64,000 bases of DNA from Gracilariopsis chorda (taxonomy: Eukaryota > Rhodophyta > Florideophyceae > Gracilariales > Gracilariaceae). This document shows, piece by piece, positions 52,756-61,624 of this stretch (positions within the stretch are counted from its first letter, which is position 1; every line of letters begins with the position of its first letter). The translations under genes were made by a program, and so were the position numbers. The notes beneath the pieces are model-generated. The model was not told the origin of the DNA. It saw only the letters and a program-made list of their open reading frames with translations, and did not search any database. Location: positions 124,001-188,000 of the forward strand of contig NBIV01000044.1 in assembly GCA_003194525.1 (NCBI GenBank). Direction: 5' to 3'.

Positions 52756-53400
52756 ATGAGGGCCACTTTTGCTCTTGGTTTTTGTGTTTCCTTTTGTGGA
52801 GCTTTTGGAACTACTGTCGGGATGAGTAGAGCTTCAGCAAGAAGATATCAACCGTCTGCGGCTCCAGCCCCCTATCAAACACCGACAAACAACCCTTCTT
52901 CGACGGAATATGATAAGTCTACACCTCTGCCAGATAACTACAGTGCTCCGAAAAGTGGGAAAGATTATGCCTCAACTCAAAACCCCCCTACAGATGAAAT
53001 CCATATGGATGAGAATACGAACAATATGTGCTGGATGGAGACAAAGAAATGCTGTTATCTTGAAGAAGCTGACGGTTACAAATGTAAGGATTACTATGCT
53101 CATAAATACTCGAGATGCTACGCCAAGTTCAAGACCGTAAGAAAATGCGACAGAGCTGAGGAGCATGGAAAGCCTGAGAGGCCTAAGCCCAGAGTTAATA
53201 GAAAAGAGTGTACCAAACAGTACTATGACAAAAACTATGGACCTCATGTTGAAGGGTACCCATCAGGAGGTGAAAGCGTATGGTATGATGCGAAAGATCT
53301 GCCGAAGAAGCCTTACGGTGTGCAGAGCGAACCACAATACCAGATTCCTAGTCAGATACCAGAAGAGTTTAGCAAAAACTCTGGGTATAACACTAATTAA
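52756..53400 (+). CDS. Secreted cysteine-rich protein A (paralogue of 55671-56756)
   Basis: 214 aa. Signal peptide at 1-19 or so (FALGFCVSFCGAFG). A Pro/Ser/Tyr-rich linker runs to about 88. A cysteine module at 92-131 follows, with spacing C-x6-C-C-x9-C-x10-C-x9-C and core words CWMETKKCC and CKDYYAHKYSRC. After it comes KQYYDKNYGPHVEGYPSGGE, ending with KKPYGV. The second gene at 55.7 kb repeats the same spacing and words; over the 40-residue cysteine module I count 20 identities. I do not recognise this as a known family. Secretion and disulfide bonding are inferred from the signal peptide and cysteines. Confidence 0.8.
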   Translation: MRATFALGFCVSFCGAFGTTVGMSRASARRYQPSAAPAPYQTPTNNPSSTEYDKSTPLPDNYSAPKSGKDYASTQNPPTDEIHMDENTNNMCWMETKKCCYLEEADGYKCKDYYAHKYSRCYAKFKTVRKCDRAEEHGKPERPKPRVNRKECTKQYYDKNYGPHVEGYPSGGESVWYDAKDLPKKPYGVQSEPQYQIPSQIPEEFSKNSGYNTN

Positions 53401-53886
53401 GCTGTATACATAACCACGATTTCGTTTTCGGGAAAGCATTGTTAATAGACGACTATCTGGGAATTCCCGTCTACCCTGTAAATTGACAAAATTCTGTGGA
53501 TGCGACTCAAGGTACAAACTTAAGTTTAACACAACGAGTGTGGAGCATCAACTTTCCTACCATTTAAGTTCACTTTTAACCTCCTCTATGCTTGTACAAG
53601 GGAGAGAAAAGAGAGCGTCACTTTGTCCAAGAATAGTCATTGAATTTAAAAGACGTTCTGAGGACAGAAGCCATCTTTCTTGTTTTGGTTTTCGTCTCTG
53701 TGTTTGTGAATTAAAAGATCAAAGTGCCGTCGCTCAACAGACATGTGGCCTTGGATAGGTAGTGTGTCATCTTGTTGCTGTAAATGGGACTCGTGGATAG
53801 AAAAGCAAGGTTTCATGATTCGTACGCGAACTTAGAGATCTGTGCAGTTTACTGATGAAAGAAGGCCTTTGCTGTGATGTGCACAG

Positions 53887-53887
<1 letters not shown>
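53401..53887. other. Intergenic stretch downstream of protein A
   Basis: No supported gene; short ORFs only. Confidence 0.4.
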
Positions 53888-53918
<31 letters not shown>

Positions 53919-54342
53919 ATATGAACTCGTGTCTCTAATTCCAAGACTGCGGTCGGGGTTACATTGAGAAGAACCCCTCTCTCTCTAGATACACCAACAG
54001 CTTTTCTGGCCATGTCCTTACTATTGATTCAGCGTCAGTGCATTGCCTCCCTCGGAGAGGTGGGAGCTCTCGACGCCGAGATGCCTCTCTTCGGCGGCAT
54101 CTAAGAACGAAATGGTCTATACTATTAAGTATGTTGAGCCCATATCCGAGCGGGCAGAAACATTGGATGTCTAGAGACCTCATTGTTTTTCGAAATAACC
54201 CCCGAGAGGCCAGAGCGGTCGTCGGCCTCGGAAAAATAACCGATGGCTGGTCCTGTTCACGTAGAGCAGAGAGGACTAGTACACTGCCAGAAAACGGAAT
54301 AGAATGTACTCCGATCATTGATTTGAAGGATAAGGAAGCCAA
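53888..54342 (-). mobile_element. LINE 3' fragment, inverted relative to the 13-kb copy
   Basis: The minus strand encodes CFCPLGYGLNILNSIDHF, then VLRCRRREASRRREL and YLEREGFFSM, the LINE zinc knuckle and tail in one open frame (ORF 53959-54342). It shares the same 3' UTR as the 13-kb copy and ends in a (CA)n tract at 53888-53917 in place of poly-A. The first cysteine cluster reads CPLGYG where the 13-kb copy has CPLGCG, so one ligand may be lost. The upstream part of the ORF is unlike the 13-kb copy, so the boundary of shared sequence is near 54,165. Confidence 0.7.
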
Positions 54343-54655
54343 ACAGAGATGCGGTCGGGTCTAACAGGGGAACCTAGCCGTCAAGCAATGGTTAGTCTTC
54401 TACATTGTAGAAGTTGATACTGTTCCCTTGGTATTTCCTAATTCATTAGGGGCGCTGCCCATGGAAACAAACGGCACATGCGGCTCCGCCCGTCGAGCTA
54501 TCCCAACCTTCCGAAAAGGCTACAAAACACTATCAAAGTTACGCCGGACGAGGAAGCCAAATGTAGATGGGATTGGGTCTACTAGGGAAATGAAGCAGTC
54601 GAATAGATGATTAGTATTGTACTTCTAGAAAGTTAATACCGTTCCTTCGGAATTA
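54328..54655 (+). repeat. Degenerate direct repeat next to the LINE fragment
   Basis: A segment near 54328-54430 recurs imperfectly at 54550-54650; both contain a GGAAGCCAAA start, a GGGTCTA middle and a GTTxxTACCGTTCC-like end. In translation both give a KEAK/EEAK word also found beside the 13-kb LINE (KKEAKWTGDWV). The downstream part (GGAATTAGAGAC, then (AAAC)n at about 54693-54705) resembles the LINE 3' UTR, so these look like worn LINE pieces. Confidence 0.5.
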
Positions 54656-54710
54656 GAGACATGTGCCCAGAAGCACATACACCGAAACAAACAAACAAAC
54701 GCATTTACTT

Positions 54711-55670
54711 CTCTTCCTTTCACACCAGAGATCAACGGAGGCCCTTAGGAACCCACTTACCCGTTGAATAAGTAACAAAGTTTCCTCCTCTTCGATTTTC
54801 TTTCAGGGGTGTAGTCTGTAGTACAATGCGTTCCCGCAGAACAGTAACCAATATGTATTTTGCTACGTTGATTGTGAATATTATCATCAATTACCGATGT
54901 TCTAAATGGAGAGTGTAGCTCAGGACACATAGAAGTGTAAGTCACGGCATATCAGTGACTATGGTCAACCGCAGTTAATTATGTTAAGGAGCGGCCAATC
55001 TCTCTATAATCTTACTCTGAAGTGTATAGGACTCTCAATGCCAGTGGCCCTGTTTGCGCACATCCCATTAGGGGATGATGCCTACGGGCAACAATAACAT
55101 GGCGAATCGAGCCTCAGGGAAACTGCAAAAGGGCTTTGAACTGTCAACTCTTATATTCTGTTGTCCAACTTTGAGCACCGTAAGCATGATAGTGTGGACC
55201 ACGAATCTAATCCAGTTGAATGGGGTTGCACTTCAAACCGGGCAGAACAACGCCTGGCTCTGTCGTCAATTTTACTCCTGCTCCAGAGTTCTGAAGACGA
55301 GACGATTCCTAGTTGAAAAGAAATTACGAAGTGGCCAAGGTTAGAAGCACTCACCGTTCATCCTACGTAAAGAACATTGCTACAATCAGCCCCGCATATC
55401 GACTCGAGAGACGTGAAGTCTGTTTGGGCCAATGCTGAAAATGGTCGACTGCTTAGCTCAGCGAAAAGTCCAGTTTTATTGAATCGTGATTGCCGCTTTC
55501 CCGGTGCACGACGGTGTTCAACATAATTTACCGCGAGTCCAGAGTCAAACTGTGCTGCACGGGAGACCAAATCTTGTTCACCATGACGCAGGGGTGGCAA
55601 GATAAAGATTCATTTAAAGTGGGAGCGCTTGGAGTAGCTCATCGCAGCTCCCTGCTCACCATCAACCATC
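54711..55670. other. Intergenic stretch upstream of protein B
   Basis: About 1 kb with no supported gene. Short ORFs overlap on both strands. Confidence 0.4.
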
Positions 55671-56756
55671 ATGGCTTTTCCGTCTGTCGCATCCTTGTTT
55701 ATCATTCTCTTTCTGAATGTCTGGGCGTTGGCAAGGGCTGTATCTTTCTCGTCGATTGGACTCGGTGCAGGTGCTGGGTCACCGAAGTTTGGAGTGTTTG
55801 GGCTGTCAGGTGTTTTGGGAAATGGAAATATAGCCGCGGTTGGGACGGGTGGATCAGGTGGAGGGGTGAGCGGAGCTACGTCAGTGATATCACCAGCTGG
55901 GAAGACAAGTAATGAAGGAGATGTGGTTGCCGCTGGGAGTCCAGGTGCTATTCCGAACATGGACCTCTCTTCGCTGCTGGCGCGACCAGTAGAGGCTGTT
56001 CCAGACTACCGCGACACTGGAGCGTCGAGGGGATACACATCGACAGAAAGCTCCGAGAGAAAGAAGCGAAAAGTGAAAGTGAAGAAGAAGACTTCATCAT
56101 GGCAGACAGAGGGTAGACACGCACCGAAGATGTGTTGGACGGTTTCCAAACATTGCTGCTACGAGGAGGTGCAGAAGGGATATGAATGCAAGGACTATTA
56201 TGCGTACAAGTACGCACGATGTCATCCTGTAATTGAGTTTGACGAAGTGTGCGGTGACATCAAGGAAACGCCTGCCGAACACCCTAGACCGAAGGGACGA
56301 GTGAAGTACGAGGAAAGCGTTCTGAAGAATTATGATGCTAATTACGGCCCACATGTGGCTGGTTATCCGAAAGACGGGGAAAGTGAATACTATAGGACGG
56401 ATACGATCCCGTCCAAACCGCACGGGGTGACCGAAAATGCATATCCTGCTCCCCAAGCGTATGAATCCGGGAGTGGTGGCGGCACATACAAGACTGAGAA
56501 CAAGCAGAGCGCAAATGAGACTGAGATTATTGTGGAATCGTCTGAGGTAGGTGAAACAGGTTCTCAGGGATACCAGGCAAGCGGAGCAGAGCAACCGTAC
56601 GATGGAGAAACGGCAGGTAACTCGGCGGAAAACGCGGTTGAACAGAACATGAGCAAGAGCAGCGAGGAAGATGCAGCTGGAGGAAGCTACGCTAGTGGTT
56701 CCGCTGAGTTGCCTGCTGCGGGCGCAAGTTACGATGGTAACGGCCCGTCGTACTGA
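55671..56756 (+). CDS. Secreted cysteine-rich protein B (paralogue of 52756-53400)
   Basis: 361 aa. Signal peptide at 1-23 or so (VASLFIILFLNVWALARA). A Gly-rich N-terminal part follows, then a strongly basic patch (SERKKRKVKVKKK) near 130 that could be a processing site or a polyanion-binding surface. The cysteine module CWTVSKHCC, CKDYYAYKYARC keeps exactly the C-x6-C-C-x9-C-x10-C-x9-C spacing of protein A. It is followed by NYDANYGPHVAGYPKDGESE, matching protein A (NYGPHVxGYPxxGES). The C-terminal 100 residues are acidic and Ser/Gly/Asn-rich. The extended acidic tail and basic patch are absent from protein A, so the two have diverged in their flanks but not in the core. The function is unknown; an extracellular-matrix role is a guess. 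Confidence 0.8.
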   Translation: MAFPSVASLFIILFLNVWALARAVSFSSIGLGAGAGSPKFGVFGLSGVLGNGNIAAVGTGGSGGGVSGATSVISPAGKTSNEGDVVAAGSPGAIPNMDLSSLLARPVEAVPDYRDTGASRGYTSTESSERKKRKVKVKKKTSSWQTEGRHAPKMCWTVSKHCCYEEVQKGYECKDYYAYKYARCHPVIEFDEVCGDIKETPAEHPRPKGRVKYEESVLKNYDANYGPHVAGYPKDGESEYYRTDTIPSKPHGVTENAYPAPQAYESGSGGGTYKTENKQSANETEIIVESSEVGETGSQGYQASGAEQPYDGETAGNSAENAVEQNMSKSSEEDAAGGSYASGSAELPAAGASYDGNGPSY

Positions 56757-57313
56757 ATAGAGCAAGCAGTATAATAGTAGTATTCTATGTGTATACTAAT
56801 TGACTCTTTGTAAAGGAAGACGCTGGACCTCGATCACCAATCGTACCAAGGGTATGTCCAAAGGCCTCCGCGCCTGGCTTCATTGCCAAGTGCAGTTGTT
56901 CAGGTGTTTGACGGACGTCTAGTAGTTATTGAAATGTCGCGAAGCATGACGACGCAACGTGACGAATGCTGGAGCAGGTTGGGGAAGGATACAAACAGCG
57001 GTGTGGTGTACCACATGGTCACGTGTAAACAACATATTTTATTGTAAGGTGTGATGTAAAGGGTTATCTCGGCTCCGAATCGGACCGTTTACGAGCATTC
57101 GGTGCTTCAAAAGCAATAGACCTTTCCCGCCAACAGCAGCGGCCATCGAGATGTTTGCACGTCAGACGCGCTCGTGGGCCTGCGCGCCGCCGCCTCTTCT
57201 TCGCGAACGCCTCCGTTGTTCGCCGACTAGAGCTCGAATGCACACATCCGTACCGCGCTCAACCCGACAACTCCACACGCTCTCCTCCACACTGCTCTCC
57301 CGCACTGCGCGCC
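56757..57313. other. Intergenic region upstream of the SUMO protease gene
   Basis: No gene. The open frame of the protease extends back to 57155 but without conserved sequence. TACCAAGGGTATGTC at about 56843 also occurs at about 41348. Confidence 0.4.
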
Positions 57314-59650
57314 ATGGCCCGCAAACGCGTCAGAAGAGACATTGACTGCTACGACTTTGCTTTACCCTCTTCGTCGCAACAAGTCCCCAGTCAAACCCCT
57401 CGCCGCTTTCCGAAGACTTCCGTTCGCGTGCGCCTACAGCTTCCAAGCCAATCCGCAGCGCCCGTGCAATCGCGGTTTCAGCTAATGCAGTCTACTCTTG
57501 CTTCTTGGCTCCCTTCCCTTCCTCAACCAAATATCAACCGCAACCAGTCCGCCACGCACGCTCAGCCCACCTCCACCAATTCCTCACTCACCCCAGCACT
57601 AAATCGCACCCCTGCTGTCAATAGTTCCAGTTTCACTCGCCGTCACACCGCCGCATTCCAACGGAGGGCACGCGACGTGGGTCCCATGGCAGCCCGAATG
57701 AACGGAAACTGTTCTAGAAAACTTTCCTCAGGCCAAAGGATCGCTATGATTCACCAAGCTGAAAAGAAACGCCTCGGCGCCAGTCATGCGGCACGAAAGA
57801 TAAATATCGAGCTCACTCAACAGCGCGAACGACACAAAGCAGAGCTGCAACAAAGTAAGGCCCGAAGTAAGATGTTTGGTCGTCGCTGCCAAACATACGT
57901 CGATCTCACCCAGGAGTGCAACGAACCTTTGGATAACTACCCCAAGAAAGAAGACGCAACTGAGCTTGTATCAGAAGACGAAGAGGACGAAGATCTGCAG
58001 CGTGAGATCTTACAACGATCCTCAGAAGCCAAGCGAAACCCCCACAAAGAAGCTATCTTCCAATCCCGAGCTAAGCCTTCTCAAAAACCTCTACCAAGCC
58101 AACATACCACTCACTCAACCGTTCTCGCGAAAGAAAACGAAAATGACCAGGTTATTCTCCTTTCATCTGATGACGAGTCACGCCTCAAGAGAAAACCCCG
58201 CCACTCCAAACTTGTTGGTCTTCCCGTTTCGGATCCCGCGTTTAATCCTCCACAGTCCAGCAAACAAGAGGAATCTTCTCAAGAGCATGAGCCTATCAAG
58301 CGAAAAAGCAAACGGAAACGAAGCCGCCCGATTCCTATCGAAGATGATGACATAGATGCCGTACTGGAAAGTGTAGAGAATACGTCGAGAGAAATAGCTA
58401 GCGCAACGCGAAATCACTCTGAGGACGTGAAGCCTCCGCTTAGTTTGAAGCTCAGCTCGTTGCCAGCATTACCAGAGCATCCTGACGATATCATTGTTTT
58501 GTCAGACAACGAAGACCACAAACCCCCTGTACAAGTTTCAAAGGAGGTACCCCGTAAATCGGGTATGAAACGGGTGTCAGAGATTACAGTACAGTCTTTC
58601 TATGGAAAGCAAGGCCGTGGTACAGGCGGTGTTGTAGGAAGTCACCACATACCAGAATTGAAAAACAAACCTAGTGATCGTGTTGTCGCAAAAGAAGTTG
58701 TTGAATTGGAACTTTCAGATGATGAGTCAGACTTGGAACCAAAGAGAAACCAAACCGGTCATATTACTATTTATGATTCGGATCCATCCGTGACAAACAT
58801 AAAAACAGAACCGCCATCCGATATTGACGACCGTGACTTCGACATTCGCTTCAAGGGCCTCAATGGCGAAGAGCTAACTCTCGTGGCATCTCTAACGTCA
58901 AACGTTCCAAAACAGTTAGTGCTTGCGAAGGTCGAGGAAGCTAATATCGAATTGAAGGGTGAAGACTTCGGGGGTCTTCGAGGCTCGCGCTGGCTCAACG
59001 ATGAAATTATGAACTCTTTCGTTTCCCTTGTCAATGCACGCAACAGAGATGAGGTCCGCAATAAGATGAACGATGTAGACTATTTCGATCATGAATCAGA
59101 GGTTGATTTGAATTCGTCGAGAAGGAGTTTCTTCTCAAGAAAGCGACCGAGAACACATGTATTCAATACGTTCTTCTTCGCCAGGCTCTCACAGAACCAA
59201 TACGATTACCAGGGAGTCAGACGTTGGATGTCACGTGCAGGTTTGTCGATCAAAGAGCTTGATCTTATACTTGTACCAATCAATTTGAAGAACTTTCATT
59301 GGGTGCTTGTGGGCATTGATCTTCGTGGCAAGGAATTTCTATATCTTGACTCCACTTTTGGCGATGACACTTCTGATGCCATACCTATTCTCAAGAAGTG
59401 GCTTTACGATGAAGTCAAGGACAAGCAAGGTGTTGATGAAGCCGACAGAATGCAAATTGACTCCTGGCGTGTTACCAAGAACCCCGGTTACCTTCCTCGC
59501 CAAAGAGATGGTGGGTCGTGTGGGATATTTACCCTGTACATGGCAGACTACCTTGAAAGAGCACGGCTCCCTAACTTCGACCAAAACGACATTCGCAATC
59601 TTCGCAGACGAACCGTTTTGTTTTTGCAAGAGGGTAAACTGCCGAGCTAA
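57314..59650 (+). CDS. Ulp1/SENP-type SUMO protease with N-terminal SUMO-interacting motifs
   Basis: Start chosen at ATG 57314 (context CGCCATGG), giving 778 aa; an upstream ATG at 57155 adds 53 unconserved residues. The catalytic C48 domain lies at about 540-778: LRGSRWLNDEIMNSFVSLV, FNTFFFARL, then the triad His662 (NFHWVLVGID), Asp679 (FLYLDSTFG), Gln730 and Cys736 (PRQRDGGSCGIF). All four catalytic positions are present, so it should be an active cysteine protease that matures SUMO and removes it from targets. The long N-terminal region is polar with Arg/Lys-rich nuclear-type signals and four hydrophobic-acidic stretches of SIM type: VDLT (about 196), VILLSSDDES (about 280), IIVLSDNED (about 393) and VVELELSDDES (about 462). 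Nuclear action is expected. Confidence 0.93.
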   Translation: MARKRVRRDIDCYDFALPSSSQQVPSQTPRRFPKTSVRVRLQLPSQSAAPVQSRFQLMQSTLASWLPSLPQPNINRNQSATHAQPTSTNSSLTPALNRTPAVNSSSFTRRHTAAFQRRARDVGPMAARMNGNCSRKLSSGQRIAMIHQAEKKRLGASHAARKINIELTQQRERHKAELQQSKARSKMFGRRCQTYVDLTQECNEPLDNYPKKEDATELVSEDEEDEDLQREILQRSSEAKRNPHKEAIFQSRAKPSQKPLPSQHTTHSTVLAKENENDQVILLSSDDESRLKRKPRHSKLVGLPVSDPAFNPPQSSKQEESSQEHEPIKRKSKRKRSRPIPIEDDDIDAVLESVENTSREIASATRNHSEDVKPPLSLKLSSLPALPEHPDDIIVLSDNEDHKPPVQVSKEVPRKSGMKRVSEITVQSFYGKQGRGTGGVVGSHHIPELKNKPSDRVVAKEVVELELSDDESDLEPKRNQTGHITIYDSDPSVTNIKTEPPSDIDDRDFDIRFKGLNGEELTLVASLTSNVPKQLVLAKVEEANIELKGEDFGGLRGSRWLNDEIMNSFVSLVNARNRDEVRNKMNDVDYFDHESEVDLNSSRRSFFSRKRPRTHVFNTFFFARLSQNQYDYQGVRRWMSRAGLSIKELDLILVPINLKNFHWVLVGIDLRGKEFLYLDSTFGDDTSDAIPILKKWLYDEVKDKQGVDEADRMQIDSWRVTKNPGYLPRQRDGGSCGIFTLYMADYLERARLPNFDQNDIRNLRRRTVLFLQEGKLPS

Positions 59651-61624
59651 TGACTATTCGGGTGTGTGTGTGCAAAGCAAATCAAGTGTGCTAGGCAGAT
59701 CAGGTCGCTCTCCGTCACATACACTGACCGAGGTCGGTCCTGGCACTTTTCCTCGAGGCCCCCTCAATCAGAGTCAATCACATACAGATATTGCTGCGTT
59801 CTACGTAGAATACCGGACTACAACCGTATGGCCGACTTCTGTTCATGTGCCTTTTACTTGTATATTCATTCTTGTGAAGTACCTTATCAAATCAGGAATG
59901 GCGTTGGATTTTGCAGCGAAAAGGAGTCGTTCGCACCTAAAAACCTCTTTATTAAGGAGTTACGTGACTCGACTTCCGTTCGGTTCCATTTCGAGTTCTG
60001 CATTTGGCAGTGAACTGCGAAGGATACCCTCGGCACAGAATTCGTGTTTCACATACAAACCACAAGCGACATTCCCACCTCACTTCTATATTACCTAGTT
60101 TGCAATCCCAAAACGTTACACTTAAAACAAACTATACAATACAAAACAACATTTTTCCAACACCATCACACTTGCAATTGTCCTGGACCTGTTCTTACGG
60201 CGTTGGACTGGAGCGATTAGCTTCTGCTGGGTTTCCGGAATGCCCATAGGAACTCGTTCTTGTTCCTCTGAAAGAATAAAACTCCAATTCTAAGTTTGAT
60301 AGAAAGTGCGTGTGCCACCGCCTTTGGTAGTCTAGAAGACTACTCCTACTCTGAGATGCTGGGAGCGTCGACGCCCTCCGTAGTTTGTTCACTGTAGGTC
60401 TCGTTTCTTAAGAGGCCGCCTGCGCTTTTGCCCCCAGTACACATTTGTAAGAGCGTTACATCTCCCAACGCTCGCAGCTCCTCAGTACGCTTAAACTCGT
60501 ATCTTCTTCATCTTTACTGTGTATCCTCAATGCCTAATTTCGAAACAAGGGTAGAGGGATTCGCTTGGACATACTTCTCTCTTTGCAAGAACCCAAGGAA
60601 CTTTGCGGAGATCTTCAAGAAGGTTCTTCAAGCCACTCTCAGCAACTTGGGTTTAAAGCTTTCGTTCTTGAGTAACCTGATGTGCACATTAACCCTCATA
60701 CAAGAACCACTGCTTCTACATTTACACCAAACCAACCTGTTTTCGCAAGCTCTTCTATAACTTCGTTCCGGTTACACCCCAGTGCCGTGGAATTCACATA
60801 AGATCAAAAAGGATAAGATAATTAGCTGTCCTTCAGCGGGGCGGTACCCTTTAACCCTTTACTTGTTGTGAAGCCTGCCTAAATCTGTTGATTGATTACT
60901 GTAGTACGTCAAGAAGATATCACTCGTAAAAGAGAGAGATAGAAGAATATATCATGCCAACTTTCGTACTATTTCAAATCAGAAACTACGAAATGAAGTG
61001 GCAGACGAGTCTGCGTAGGACCATTGATCAGGTAATTCGCCGAAGTCGCTATGAGTTTCTTTTAAACTAAGGTGTGTATGCTAGACTTCTTATTCTCTGC
61101 AGTCCCTAGCAAGCCTTTCTGCCGTATGGTTACGGCGCGTGCCAAGTACCTACCCGCCGGATGTATCACATGACACTAGAATCAGAGCGTAAGCTGAACG
61201 TTTTCGACCGAGTGCCGAATGAAGAAGGTTATTGAGAATACCCCGTAACCTGGTAGATGATCGCTTACATTTCCGTTTTTGGAAACCTAAGGTCAGGGAT
61301 GATTGTCTCTTACTAGCAGCCCAAGCATGACCTTGGTACAACATGACTATGCTGTAATTCTATAGGATATAGATGCCATTACCGGCAGTATAAGGGTAGA
61401 AGAAATTTCATGTCACTCCCCTTGCGCCCGCTAACGGAGTTCTGGAAATATCTGCAACAAAAGGCAATGTTAGTAAATCTACTGGCCTTTGGAGGACTGT
61501 TTGCTTGAGAAGTGGCTCATGGATACGAATATGAACCCTCAGGTACTTAGTCTTTATGAATTCCTTCTCTGCTACGGCTCTAAAGAAGTAAGCTCCTTCT
61601 TCAAACTGCCGTCAGAACGCATAA
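59651..61624. other. Intergenic region
   Basis: About 2 kb without a supported gene. The ORFs at 59307-60098 and 60428-60760 show no domain; the first mostly overlaps the protease in another frame. A GGTACCCTTTAACCCTTTA motif lies near 60843. Confidence 0.4.

Noticed and set aside
59307-60098. 263-aa ORF near the protease 3' end
   Set aside because: Mostly a shadow of the SUMO protease in another frame.
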